DNA of 43,190 bases from Actinomadura sp. KC06 (GTDB taxonomy: Bacteria; Actinomycetota; Actinomycetes; Streptosporangiales; Streptosporangiaceae), in the NCBI RefSeq assembly GCF_004348735.1, contig NZ_SMKT01000068.1:1-43190 (forward strand), in the 5' to 3' direction. Every line of letters starts with the position of its first letter. Within the stretch, counting starts at the first letter, position 1. The position numbers and the translations under genes were made by a program. Under the pieces are notes generated by a model. It had not been told where the DNA came from. It ran no database searches and was given only the letters and a program-made list of their open reading frames with translations. Shown here piece by piece: positions 31,607-39,670 of the stretch.

Positions 31607-31636
31607 ATCGTAATGAGACCGCTCGGCCGGTCTCAT
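31607..31636 (-). promoter_or_regulatory. Operator and leaderless promoter of the TetR gene at 31.6 kb
   Basis: ATGAGACCG (31613-31621), 6 bp, CGGTCTCAT (31628-31636) is a perfect 24-bp palindrome. It abuts the -10 TACGAT (minus strand 31612-31607). Confidence 0.6.
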
Positions 31637-32445
31637 CGGCGCGCTGTGACCAGCAGGGACCTGCCGTGCAGCCGGACGGCGCCGTCCCGCTCGAAGGGGC
31701 GCATCGCGTCCGCCACGGCGTCCACGATCGCCTCGCTCTCGCCGTAGTTGTAGCGGATGGGGCCCCAGGCGGCGAAGAACTCGGCGGCGTCCCTGGCGTC
31801 CCGTCCCCAGACCTGCTCGGCCTCGACGCGGCGGCTGGTGACGTCGCCGAAACCGGCCCCCTCCAGGATCTCGCGCACCCGGTCGGGATCGGACAGCGAC
31901 AGCGGCCCGTCATGCCCGACCGGGGGTTCTTCGCGTTGGGGAAGCGCGGCGAGGACCGTCCCGAGGTCGGTCTCGCCGAGCGGCGCCATCGACAGGAACG
32001 CCAGCCGTCCGCCCTCGCGCAGCGCCCTGCGGACGTTGGCGAACGCGGCCACCGGATCGGCGAAGAACATGACCCCGGCCCGGCTCACCGCCACGTCGAA
32101 GGCCCCCTCGGTGAACGGGTGCACCTGGACGTCGCCCTGCTCGAACGTCACGTTCCGGACGCCCTCCTCCTCGGCGAGGGCCCGGGCGCGGGCGAGCATC
32201 GGCCCGGACAGGTCCACGCCCGTCGCGCCGCCGAGCCGGGCCCGGCGCGCGGCGAGGCGGGTGACCTGCCCGTTCCCGCAGCCGATGTCGAGGACGCGGT
32301 CGCGCGGCCCGATCGCGGCCCCGTCCAGCAGGGCCTCGTTGCCGCCGCTGTTGACGGCGTCGTACCGGTCGTGGTGATCGGCCCAGTGCCGTCCCTCGTA
32401 CCCGTTCCACGCCTCCGCCTGATGGACATTGACGATCTCCGCCAT
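31633..32445 (-). CDS. Class I SAM-dependent methyltransferase (270 aa)
   Basis: The Rossmann core has motif I 'VLDIGCGNGQVTRLAARR', motif II 'GATGVDLSGPMLARAR', post-I 'VTFEQGDVQVHPF' and motif III 'ALREGGRLAFLSMAPLGE' (UbiE/ubiquinone-type superfamily). The substrate is unknown. It is divergent from a TetR regulator, and its promoter (TTGACT-N18-TACGTT) is covered by two abutting TetR-like palindromes, so it is the likely regulated target. ATG at 32445 follows GGAGGG. Confidence 0.92.
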   Translation of the reverse strand: MAEIVNVHQAEAWNGYEGRHWADHHDRYDAVNSGGNEALLDGAAIGPRDRVLDIGCGNGQVTRLAARRARLGGATGVDLSGPMLARARALAEEEGVRNVTFEQGDVQVHPFTEGAFDVAVSRAGVMFFADPVAAFANVRRALREGGRLAFLSMAPLGETDLGTVLAALPQREEPPVGHDGPLSLSDPDRVREILEGAGFGDVTSRRVEAEQVWGRDARDAAEFFAAWGPIRYNYGESEAIVDAVADAMRPFERDGAVRLHGRSLLVTARR

Positions 32446-32462
32446 CTCACCCTCCCCGGTTG

Positions 32463-32508
32463 TGAACGTACGTTCATGAACGTATGTTCATTGCGGGCGG
32501 CGAGTCAA
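32463..32508 (-). promoter_or_regulatory. Methyltransferase promoter with two tandem operators
   Basis: TGAACGTACGTTCA (32463-32476, perfect palindrome) abuts TGAACGTATGTTCA (32477-32490, one mismatch). Minus-strand -35 TTGACT (32508-32503), 18-nt spacer and -10 TACGTT (32484-32479) place operator 2 on the -10 and operator 1 at the start site. Confidence 0.7.
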
Positions 32509-32558
32509 GAGCGGACACCGGAGGCGAGGCGGGGATAGAACGGAATTGTTCGTTCCCT

Positions 32559-32564
32559 TAGACT
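32559..32564 (+). promoter_or_regulatory. Leaderless -10 box of the TetR gene at 32.6 kb
   Basis: TAGACT ends 6 nt before ATG 32571, and no Shine-Dalgarno sequence is present. Confidence 0.5.
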
Positions 32565-32570
32565 GGCGGT

Positions 32571-33209
32571 ATGGAGACCACGGCACCGGCGCCCATGAGC
32601 GGGCGCAAAGCGCAGGCGGCACGCAACGACGAGCTGATCCGGGAGGCGGCGCGGGCGGTGTTCACCGCCGACCCCGGCGCGCCGATCTCCGCGGTCGCCG
32701 AGCACGCCGGGGTGGGGATCAGCGCGCTGTACCGCCGCTACAAGAGCAAGGAGGACCTGCTCCAGAAGCTCGCCGACGACGGGATGGACCGCTACCTCGC
32801 CCAGGTGGAGGCCGCGCTGGCCGAGGACGGCGACCCCTGGGACGCGTTCGCCGGCTTCATGCGCCGCTGCCTGGACATCGGCGCCGGATCGCTCACGATG
32901 CGGCTCGCGGGCAGCTTCGAGGTCACCGAGGAGATGAGCCGCAAGGGGCAGGAGATCCACCTCGCGACGAAGCGGCTGCTGGAGCGCACGCAGGAGGCGG
33001 GGGCGCTGCGTCCCGAGATCGAGGTCGGGGACGTCTCGGTGATGCTGGAGTACCTGCACTCCATCCGGATCGGCGACGATGAGCGCATGAACCGGCTCCA
33101 GCACCGCTATCTGGCGCTCATGCTCGACGCCCTGCACCTGACCGGTAAGGAGGAGCTTCCGGGCCCTCCTCCCACGTGGCAGGAGCTGCGGGGGCGCTAT
33201 GACGGCTGA
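32571..33209 (+). CDS. TetR/AcrR-family transcriptional regulator (212 aa)
   Basis: The HTH ('RNDELIREAARAVFTADPGAPISAVAEHAGVGISALYRRYKSKEDLLQKLADDG') is of the class common in small actinobacterial TetR repressors. The C-terminal domain begins at 'MRRCLDIGAGSL'. It is divergent from the methyltransferase, whose promoter carries twin palindromes. It overlaps the following HTH_42 gene by 11 nt, so the two are coexpressed. Confidence 0.93.
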   Translation: METTAPAPMSGRKAQAARNDELIREAARAVFTADPGAPISAVAEHAGVGISALYRRYKSKEDLLQKLADDGMDRYLAQVEAALAEDGDPWDAFAGFMRRCLDIGAGSLTMRLAGSFEVTEEMSRKGQEIHLATKRLLERTQEAGALRPEIEVGDVSVMLEYLHSIRIGDDERMNRLQHRYLALMLDALHLTGKEELPGPPPTWQELRGRYDG

Positions 33210-34323
33210 CCCGGGCGTGCTGGGGCGGCGGGCGCTGAACCGGGCGCTACTGGCTCGGCAGCTGCTGCTCGAACGGCACGCGATGCCCGCGCTGGACGCG
33301 ATCGAGCATCTCGTCGGCATGCAGTCGCAGGCGCCGAACCCGCCGTACATCGGGCTGTGGAGCCGGCTCGCGGACTTCGACTTCGCCGAGGTCGGCGAGC
33401 TGATGACGGCCCGCCGCGCGCTCCGGATCGTCCTGATGCGCGGGACGCTGCACCTGGTCAGCGCCCGCGACGCCCGCGCGCTGCGGACGCACACGCAGGT
33501 CATCCTGGACAACTACGTCAAGACCAGGGCCGGTGACCTCGACGGCGTCGATCTGGACGCGGTCGTCGCCGAGGCGCGACGGCTGCTCGCGGACGAGCCG
33601 CGCACCGACAAGGAGCTGCGGGCGCTGCTGGCCGAGCGCTGGCCGGACGACGACGCCGCGCTGCTCGGCTGGGCCGTCCGGTGCCGGCTGCCGCTCGTCC
33701 AGGTTCCGCCGCGCGGTATCTGGGGCGCGTCGGGCATGGCCAGGCACACCACGCTCGAGACGTGGCTGAACAGCGACACCGCGCCTGGCCTCTCCCTGGA
33801 CGATCTCGTGCTGCGCTACCTGGGGGCGTTCGGGCCTGCGAGCGTGCAGGACGTCCAGCAGTGGTCGGGCATGACCCGGCTCGGCGAGGTGGTCGAGCGG
33901 CTCCTCCCCCGGCTGCTCGTGTTCCAGGACGAGAACGGCCGCACGCTGTACGACCTGCCCGGCGCGCCGCGTCCGGATCCGGACGTCCCGGCGCCCGTGC
34001 GGTTCGTCCCGGACTTCGACAACCTGCTGCTCTCCCACGCCGACCGGGCCCGGATCGTCACCGAGGAGCACCGCAAGCGGATCTTCACCGTCAACGGCAT
34101 CATCCGGGCGACGTTCCTCGTGGACGGCTTCGTCCACGGCATGTGGAAGATCGAGAAGAAGCGGGGCGAGGCGGCGCTGCGCGTCGACCCGTTCGACCCC
34201 GTCCCGGAGCGGGACCGCGCCGCGCTGGAGGAGGAAGGCCTGCGGCTGCTCGCCGCCGCGCACCCCGAAGCGAAGACGCACCGCGTCGAGTTCACCAGGA
34301 ATAGAGCAGCGGTCCCGGGATAG
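33199..34323 (+). CDS. HTH_42 winged-helix protein, AlkZ-like DNA glycosylase candidate (374 aa)
   Basis: Family PF06224 includes the interstrand-crosslink glycosylases AlkZ (Streptomyces) and AlkX/YcaQ (E. coli). The N-terminus shows 'ARQLLLERHAMPALDAIEHLVGMQSQAPNPPYIGLWSRL'. Gln42-Ser43-Gln44 aligns with the catalytic Q-x-Q motif that separates AlkZ-like from YcaQ-like (Q-x-D) enzymes. Three tandem winged helices and a C-terminal beta domain ('VRFVPDFDNLLLSHADRARI', 'GIIRATFLVDGFVHGMWKIEKKRGEAALRVDPF') are typical. It is cotranscribed with a TetR regulator. The DNA-repair role is an inference. Confidence 0.85.
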   Translation: MTADPGVLGRRALNRALLARQLLLERHAMPALDAIEHLVGMQSQAPNPPYIGLWSRLADFDFAEVGELMTARRALRIVLMRGTLHLVSARDARALRTHTQVILDNYVKTRAGDLDGVDLDAVVAEARRLLADEPRTDKELRALLAERWPDDDAALLGWAVRCRLPLVQVPPRGIWGASGMARHTTLETWLNSDTAPGLSLDDLVLRYLGAFGPASVQDVQQWSGMTRLGEVVERLLPRLLVFQDENGRTLYDLPGAPRPDPDVPAPVRFVPDFDNLLLSHADRARIVTEEHRKRIFTVNGIIRATFLVDGFVHGMWKIEKKRGEAALRVDPFDPVPERDRAALEEEGLRLLAAAHPEAKTHRVEFTRNRAAVPG

Positions 34324-34328
34324 AGCGG

Positions 34329-34817
34329 TCAGCCCTCGCCTCGGGCGCAGGGGGCCTCCCGGTCCGGGTCGAGGGAGGCGAGGAGGGCGTGGAGCGTCTC
34401 GCGGAACTCCAGCATCTGCTCGCGGGTCAGCGGGTCGAACAGGTGCCGCCTGACCTCGGCGACATGGCCGGGAGCGGCCTCGGCGAGGACGGCGAAGCCC
34501 GCGTCGGTGAGCTCGGCGACGGTGGTGCGGCGGTCGGCGCCGTTCTTGGTCCGCCGCACCCAGCCCGCCTCCTCCAGCCGGTTCACGGCGTGCGAGAGGC
34601 GGCTCGGCGACGAGTGGACGATCTCGGCCAGCTCGGTCATGGTGCGGGCGCGTCCCGGCGACTCCGACAGCATCGCCAGGATCATGTAGTAGGTGTGCGG
34701 CATGCCGGAGTCGCGCTGGAGCTGGCGGTCGAGGGCCTCGTTGAGCAGACGCGACGTCCACAGGAAGGCGCGCCAGGTCTCCTGCTCGTCGGCGTCGAGC
34801 CACCTCGGATCCGTCAT
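34329..34817 (-). CDS. MarR-family transcriptional regulator (162 aa)
   Basis: A winged HTH ('MPHTYYMILAMLSESPGRARTMTELAEIVHSSPSRLSHAVNRLEEAGWVRRTKNGADRRTTVAELTDAGF') with the wing 'GADRRTTV'. It is divergent from an extradiol dioxygenase gene; TTGA-N4-TCAA operators lie over both promoters. This layout matches known MarR/DUF24-like quinone- or phenol-sensing systems. ATG at 34817 is preceded at 7 nt by TAGAGT (leaderless); an upstream GTG at 34835 was rejected for that reason. Confidence 0.92.
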   Translation of the reverse strand: MTDPRWLDADEQETWRAFLWTSRLLNEALDRQLQRDSGMPHTYYMILAMLSESPGRARTMTELAEIVHSSPSRLSHAVNRLEEAGWVRRTKNGADRRTTVAELTDAGFAVLAEAAPGHVAEVRRHLFDPLTREQMLEFRETLHALLASLDPDREAPCARGEG

Positions 34818-34824
34818 ACCGGAC

Positions 34825-34894
34825 ACTCTACCCAAATAATTGAACCCTCAAGACTTGAACCTTCAACTATGATCGAATATGGTTCAAATGTGAA
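34825..34894. promoter_or_regulatory. Divergent marR/dioxygenase promoters with tandem TTGA-N4-TCAA operators
   Basis: Operators TTGAACCCTCAA (34840-34851) and TTGAACCTTCAA (34855-34866) lie 15 bp apart; TTCA-N4-TGAA (34883-34894) is a further half-related palindrome. Plus-strand promoter: -35 TTGAAC (34855-34860), 17 nt, -10 TATGGT (34878-34883). Minus-strand -10 TAGAGT is at 34830-34825. Confidence 0.72.
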
Positions 34895-34909
34895 ATAAGA
34901 GGGGGGCAC

Positions 34910-35683
34910 ATGTCCAGGATGCCCGTGCTCTATCTCAGCCACGGGGCCCCGCCGTTGGCCGACGACCCCGTCTGGACGGACGAGCTCGCGCGCTGGGCGG
35001 CGAAACTGCCGGAACCGGAGGCGATCCTGATCGTGTCGGCGCACTGGGAGGAGGCGCCGCTGAGCATCGGCGCCACCCGCCGGACGCCGCTGCTGCATGA
35101 CTTCTGGGGCTTCCCCGAGCGCTACTACCGCGTCCGCTACGACGCGCCCGGCGCCCCCGAACTGGCCGATGACGTGGGCAAACTCATACCCGGCGTGCAT
35201 CGGGACGAGACGCGCGGCCTGGACCACGGCGCCTACGTGCCGCTCGTGGAGATGTATCCGGACGCCGGCGTCCCCGTGCTGCAGATGTCGATGCCGACGC
35301 TGGAGCCCGCGCGGCTCTTCGAGATCGGACGGGCCCTCGCGCCATTGCGCGACCAGGGCGTCCTCATCATCGGGAGCGGTTTCACTACGCACAACCTGCG
35401 CGAGCTGCCGCGCGGAGCGGACGCCGCGCCGCCCGCCTGGTCGGCGGAATTCGACGCCTGGACGGACGACGCCGTGAAGAGCGGCGACGTCGACGCCCTT
35501 CTCGACTTCCGCGCCAAGGCCCCGGCGGCCCGCATCGCCCACCCGCGGACGGAGCACTTCGCGCCCCTGTTCATGGCGCTCGGCGCCGGTGTGGAAAGCC
35601 ACACGGGCGATCCGTCGGAACGGCGGTCCGTCATCGACGGCTACTGGTTCGGGCTCGCGAAGCGCTCGTTCCAGTTCGGTTGA
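34910..35683 (+). CDS. DODA-type (YgiD-like) class III extradiol ring-cleavage dioxygenase (257 aa)
   Basis: Metal ligands are visible as His11 ('YLSHGAPP'), His45 ('IVSAHWEE') and His161 ('GFTTHNL'), with a conserved His106 ('GLDHGAYVPL') as probable acid/base, matching E. coli YgiD (4,5-DOPA dioxygenase). Length is typical. It likely opens catecholic rings, detoxifying catechols or quinones. The GGGGGG tract precedes the ATG. Control by the divergent MarR regulator is strongly suggested by the operators. Confidence 0.92.
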   Translation: MSRMPVLYLSHGAPPLADDPVWTDELARWAAKLPEPEAILIVSAHWEEAPLSIGATRRTPLLHDFWGFPERYYRVRYDAPGAPELADDVGKLIPGVHRDETRGLDHGAYVPLVEMYPDAGVPVLQMSMPTLEPARLFEIGRALAPLRDQGVLIIGSGFTTHNLRELPRGADAAPPAWSAEFDAWTDDAVKSGDVDALLDFRAKAPAARIAHPRTEHFAPLFMALGAGVESHTGDPSERRSVIDGYWFGLAKRSFQFG

Positions 35684-35723
35684 CGGTTGTCACGTTCCGT
35701 CCGGAAGCATCCGGTTCGTCGGG

Positions 35724-36641
35724 TCAGCGCGTCCGGGTGGCGCCGTTCACGCGCGAACCGTCCGACCCCGTGCCGCCGGCCTTCGCGCCGGAGCCGTTCG
35801 CGACGGCGCTGCTCTGCGAGAAGCCGGTGCGCCACGACGCGACCTGCGGCTTCCAGCCGAGGCCCAGCGCCTTCGCGTTCGACACCGGACGGCCCATCGT
35901 GGCCGCGTGCTTCCCGGCGTTGCCCGGGTCGGGCGCGCCGATCGCCGCGCTGTAGACGGGCAGCCAGTCGGCCGTGGTCGCGGGCTCGTCGTCCACGACG
36001 TTGACCGCGCCGGCGGGCCAGTCGAGCGCCGCGAGCGCGGCGGACGCCGCGTCGTCGGCGTGCACGAACGACGTCCACGACGGCGCAGGACGCATGGTGC
36101 CCGCGCGCACCCGCTCGGCGATCGCGCCGTCGGGGGCGTACCACGTGCCCGGCCCGTACAGGGCGCCGTAGCGCAGGACGACGCCGCGCGGCATCTCGCC
36201 GACCGCCGCCTCCAGCGCCGCGACGCCCGCGTACGGCGGCAGCGACGCGTCCAGCGGGTCGGTCTCGACGGCCGGGGCGTCCCCGGCGACGTACAGCCAC
36301 GCGATGCTCTGCGCGATCATCGTCTCGACGCCCTGCGCCTTGGCGGCGTCGACCAGGTTCCGGGTGCCCTCGATGCGCAGCTGCGAGTTGGCCTCGAAGT
36401 CCTCGTCGCTGAGATCGGTGAGCTGGTGGATCACGGCGTCCGGACGTTCGGCGGCGACGACCTCGCGCACGGCGGCGGCGTCGAGCACGTCCACGACGAC
36501 CGGCGCGGCGCCGAGGTCGCGGAGCAGACCGGCGCGCTCGGTTCGGCGTGTCGTCCCTGCGACCTCGTGGCCCGCCTGGACGAGCAGCGGGATCAGCCGG
36601 CGACCGACGACTCCGGTCGCTCCGGCGAGGAGAATCTTCAA
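35724..36641 (-). CDS. NAD(P)-dependent epimerase/dehydratase-family (extended SDR) protein (305 aa)
   Basis: The Rossmann N-terminus 'MKILLAGATGVVGRRLIPLLVQAGHEVAG' is followed by 'ADRPDAVIHQLTDLSD'-type and 'LRYGALYGPGTWY' segments with the YxxxK-like region degenerate ('PPYAGVAALEAAV' lacks a clear Lys). It is therefore probably an atypical SDR, possibly regulatory or of altered chemistry. TTG at 36641 has GGAGG at 7-nt spacing. The substrate is unknown. It is monocistronic and faces the dioxygenase gene. Confidence 0.85.
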   Translation of the reverse strand: MKILLAGATGVVGRRLIPLLVQAGHEVAGTTRRTERAGLLRDLGAAPVVVDVLDAAAVREVVAAERPDAVIHQLTDLSDEDFEANSQLRIEGTRNLVDAAKAQGVETMIAQSIAWLYVAGDAPAVETDPLDASLPPYAGVAALEAAVGEMPRGVVLRYGALYGPGTWYAPDGAIAERVRAGTMRPAPSWTSFVHADDAASAALAALDWPAGAVNVVDDEPATTADWLPVYSAAIGAPDPGNAGKHAATMGRPVSNAKALGLGWKPQVASWRTGFSQSSAVANGSGAKAGGTGSDGSRVNGATRTR

Positions 36642-36902
36642 GGGGGTACCTCCACGACTTGCACGCCTTTGTGGTCGTCTCGACGGCAGGATAGGCAGTC
36701 ACTCATTCGGCGGTCACGCCCGGCCCTCCCGTTCGGGCGCCCCCCACGGCATCAGCCGGACGAATCGGACGGGCATGCCCGCCCCGGTAGTCCCGTCCGC
36801 CATGAGCGTACCGCCGGGAAGCAACCGAACGCGTTTCGCGCACGGCGCGGGTGAGAATTCTTCTTCTCTGACGGGTTCGGCCACAGCGGAGGAACGGCGG
36901 AC

Positions 36903-37415
36903 ATGAAGATCACTCTCGTCCGGGGCGACATCACCGAGCAGAAGGTGGACGCGGTGGTCAACGCGGCCAACTCCTCGCTCCTCGGCGGCGGCGGGGTGGA
37001 CGGCGCCATCCACCGCAAGGGCGGCCCGGAGATCCTGGACGACTGCCGCAAGCTGCGCGCGGCCCAGTACGGCGGCGGCCTCCCGACCGGGCAGGCCGTC
37101 GCGACGACCGCCGGGCGGCTGCCCGCGGAATGGGTGATCCATACCGTCGGCCCCGTCTACTCGGCCTCCGACGACCGCTCCGACCAGCTCGCCTCCTGCT
37201 ACCGGGAGGCGCTGCGGGTGGCGGACGAGCTGGGCGTCGAGTCGATCGCCTTCCCCGCGGTGTCGGCGGGCATCTACGGCTGGCCCATGGACGACGCCGC
37301 CCGTATCGCCGTCGGCACGGTCCGCTCGACGCCGACCAAGGTCACCGATGCGCGGTTCGTCCTGTTCTCGCCGGACGCCTACGCCGCCTTCGAGCGCGCC
37401 GTCGGCACGGCCTGA
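36903..37415 (+). CDS. Macro-domain O-acetyl-ADP-ribose deacetylase (YmdB-like), 170 aa
   Basis: The ADP-ribose-binding signatures 'VVNAANSSLLGGGGVDGAIHRKGGPEI' and 'FPAVSAGIYGWPMDDAARIAV' are complete, with the catalytic-region Asn and Asp in place. Such enzymes hydrolyse O-acetyl-ADP-ribose and can reverse mono-ADP-ribosylation. The length is standard for a stand-alone macro domain. ATG at 36903 follows GGAGGAA. It ends 7 nt from the convergent universal stress protein gene. No sirtuin or ADP-ribosyltransferase gene is adjacent. Confidence 0.94.
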   Translation: MKITLVRGDITEQKVDAVVNAANSSLLGGGGVDGAIHRKGGPEILDDCRKLRAAQYGGGLPTGQAVATTAGRLPAEWVIHTVGPVYSASDDRSDQLASCYREALRVADELGVESIAFPAVSAGIYGWPMDDAARIAVGTVRSTPTKVTDARFVLFSPDAYAAFERAVGTA

Positions 37416-37422
37416 CGGCCGG

Positions 37423-37890
37423 TCAGTCCTTGCCCTTCGGGGGCGGGACGACGAGGACCGGGCGGCCCGCGTGATGAAGAACACGGGTCGAGACGCTCCC
37501 CAGGATCACGGAGCGGGCGCCCGCGAGGCCGCGGGAACCGGTGACGACGAGGGACGCGTCCAGCTCGTCGGCGACGTCCACGATGGCGGCCCAGACGGGT
37601 CCGCCGCCGCGTTCGGCGCGGGTGGTCACGTCCGCCAGCCCGCCCGCGGCGGCCAGGTCGGCGCCCTGCCGGGCCAGGCGCTCCGCCTGTCGCTCCTCCT
37701 CGAACGTGTCGCCGGGCTCCGGCTCGGCGATCGCCGGCGCCGCGGCCGCCAGCGGCGCCCAGCTGATCTGCGTCAGCAGCGGCTCCAACACCGTCATGAC
37801 CACGGCCGGCTCGGGCCTGACATGCCGCGCGGCGTATTCGATCGCGGCCCGCGCGTCGTCGGACCCGTCATAGGCGATGAGAATCGTCAT
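37423..37890 (-). CDS. Universal stress protein (UspA family), 155 aa
   Basis: A single Usp domain: 'ILIAYDGSDDARAAIEYAARH' at the N-terminus and the ATP-binding signature 'VTGSRGLAGARSVILGSVSTRVLHHAGRPVLVVPP' (G-x2-G-x9-GS) at the C-terminus. It probably binds ATP and acts under stress or dormancy in actinobacteria. ATG at 37890 has no obvious RBS. Confidence 0.93.
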   Translation of the reverse strand: MTILIAYDGSDDARAAIEYAARHVRPEPAVVMTVLEPLLTQISWAPLAAAAPAIAEPEPGDTFEEERQAERLARQGADLAAAGGLADVTTRAERGGGPVWAAIVDVADELDASLVVTGSRGLAGARSVILGSVSTRVLHHAGRPVLVVPPPKGKD

Positions 37891-37940
37891 ACCGGGGATG
37901 TGTCCGTGAGCGAGCCGCCTGAACGTGACCGGATGCGCTC

Positions 37941-38726
37941 TTAGGTCGCGGGGGTGCGGCCGGGGCCGGGCGGGCCCGCGAAGGCCTGGGCCACGTCCAG
38001 CCAGCGGTCGGCGTCCGCGCCGACGGCGGTGAGGGCGAGGTCGTCGCGATGCCGCCGCTGGGTCGCCAGAAGGCAGAAGTCGAGTGCGGGGCCGGTGACC
38101 GACTGCGCCGCGTCCGCCGGGCCCCACGTCCACTCGTCGCCGTCCGGGCCTTCCAGGACGACGTGGAACGCATCGGCAGGAGGTTCGAGGCCGCGGTTTT
38201 GGAACGCGAAGTCGCGCGTCCGGACGCCGATGTGCGCGACGTGCCGGAGGCGGTGCGTGGGCCTGCGCCGCTCGCCCAGGGCGTCGGCGACGTCCTCGCC
38301 GTGCGCCCATGTCTCCATGAGCCGCGCCGTAGCCATCGACGCGGCGCTCATCGGCGGCCCGAACCACGGCAGCCGCTGCCCGAACGGGACGGCGGCAAGC
38401 GCGTCCACGATGCGGCGGCGTCCGTCCTGCCAGCGGGCTAGGAGGCGGGCCGGGTCTTCGGCCGCGCTCTCCCGAGCGCCCGCCTCGACGTAGTCATCAG
38501 GGGCGGCCAGGGCCTGCTCGACGAGCTCGGCGAACGCGGCGGGGTCGGTGGCGGCGATGACGGCCTGCGCGTCCGTCCAGGCGAGGTGGGCGATCTGGTG
38601 CGCGATCGTCCAGCCTTCCGCCGGGGTCGCGTCCGCCCAGCGCGCGGCGGGCAGCGGCGCGACCAGGGCGTCCAGGGAGTCGCCCTCGGCGGCCAGGTCG
38701 GCGAGGAGGGCGTGCATGTCCGGCAT
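37941..38726 (-). CDS. TIGR03084-type DinB-like/mycothiol-superfamily metal-binding protein (261 aa)
   Basis: The N-terminal bundle 'LLADLAAEGDSLDALVAPLPAARWADATPAEGWTIAHQIAHLAWTDAQAVIAATDPAAFAEL' matches the TIGR03084 family, with the metal-site His in 'HQIAHL' and a later 'METWAHGEDVADALG'. Function is unknown; the fold is shared with mycothiol-dependent enzymes. ATG at 38726 ('MPDMHALL') was chosen; ATG at 38717 is possible. It is on the same strand as, and 50 nt upstream of, the universal stress protein gene. Confidence 0.87.
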   Translation of the reverse strand: MPDMHALLADLAAEGDSLDALVAPLPAARWADATPAEGWTIAHQIAHLAWTDAQAVIAATDPAAFAELVEQALAAPDDYVEAGARESAAEDPARLLARWQDGRRRIVDALAAVPFGQRLPWFGPPMSAASMATARLMETWAHGEDVADALGERRRPTHRLRHVAHIGVRTRDFAFQNRGLEPPADAFHVVLEGPDGDEWTWGPADAAQSVTGPALDFCLLATQRRHRDDLALTAVGADADRWLDVAQAFAGPPGPGRTPAT

Positions 38727-38857
38727 TTCGCCAGGATCCCCCGTCGCGCCGGGTCGCGTACAGGCCCGAACAGAATTTCGTTCAGGCAGGCGGACAGGGG
38801 CGGACGGTGGCGTTCCGGGCATGACGGGAGGCAAGGAACAATTGGCCGGTGCCCCCC

Positions 38858-39670
38858 ATGCAGCGGCCGCGGGGGGAGGTGACCCGCGGCACCACCGCCC
38901 CCAACCGGCTGCGCCGCGTGGACCGCTGGATCGCCGCCACCCAGACCCGCCCCCTGCGCTCGGGCCCGCGCCCGCTTGCCGTCGATCTCGGGTACGGCGC
39001 GTCGCCGGTCACGACGGTCGAGCTCTACACCCGGCTGCGCGCCGTGTCGCCGCGCCTGGAGGTCGTCGGCATCGAGATCGACCCCGACCGCGTGGCCGCC
39101 GGGCTCGCCCTTCTCGCCCGGAGCGGCCCCCTCGACGGGCTGTCGTTCCGGCGCGGCGGTTTCGAGCTGCCGGTCGCGCGGCCGCCCGTCCTGATCAGGG
39201 CGTTCAACGTGCTGCGGCAGTACGACGAGGCGGCGGCCCGGCGCGCCTGGGACGAGCTCGCCGCGCGCCTCGCCCCGTCCGGCGTCCTCGTCGAGGGGAC
39301 GTGCGACGAGATCGGCCGCCGCGCGGTCTGGGCGACGCTCACCCGCGACGGCCCGCGGACGATCACGTTCGCGGCTCATCTGCCCACGCTGGAACGCCCG
39401 TCCGACCTGGCCGAACGGCTGCCGAAGACGCTGATCCACCGGAACGTGCCGGGCGAGCCCGTGCACGCCCTGTTGACCGCGTTCGACCGCTGCTGGGCGA
39501 CGGCCGCGCCGCATTCCGCGTTCGGCCCGCGCGCCCGCTGGGTCGAAGCGGTCGCCTTCCTCGCCCGGACCCATCCCGTCGTCACCCGTCCGCCCCACGG
39601 CGGCAGAAACCGCTGGCGTCTCGGTGAGGTCACCCTATCCTGGACGGCGGTCGCCCCCGGCTCCCGGTGA
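38858..39670 (+). CDS. Class I SAM-dependent methyltransferase-like protein (about 270 aa)
   Basis: A SAM-binding core ('PLAVDLGYGASPVTTVELYTRLRAVSPRLEVVGIEIDPDRVAAGLALL', 'FNVLRQYDEAAARRAWDELAARLAPSGVLVEGTCDEIGRRAVWATL') is clear, though the family is uncharacterised. Related genes occur near mshA in other actinobacteria (from memory). The start is ATG 38858 or GTG 38849. Its TGA stop abuts the stop of the convergent SDR gene within TGATCA. Confidence 0.82.
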   Translation: MQRPRGEVTRGTTAPNRLRRVDRWIAATQTRPLRSGPRPLAVDLGYGASPVTTVELYTRLRAVSPRLEVVGIEIDPDRVAAGLALLARSGPLDGLSFRRGGFELPVARPPVLIRAFNVLRQYDEAAARRAWDELAARLAPSGVLVEGTCDEIGRRAVWATLTRDGPRTITFAAHLPTLERPSDLAERLPKTLIHRNVPGEPVHALLTAFDRCWATAAPHSAFGPRARWVEAVAFLARTHPVVTRPPHGGRNRWRLGEVTLSWTAVAPGSR

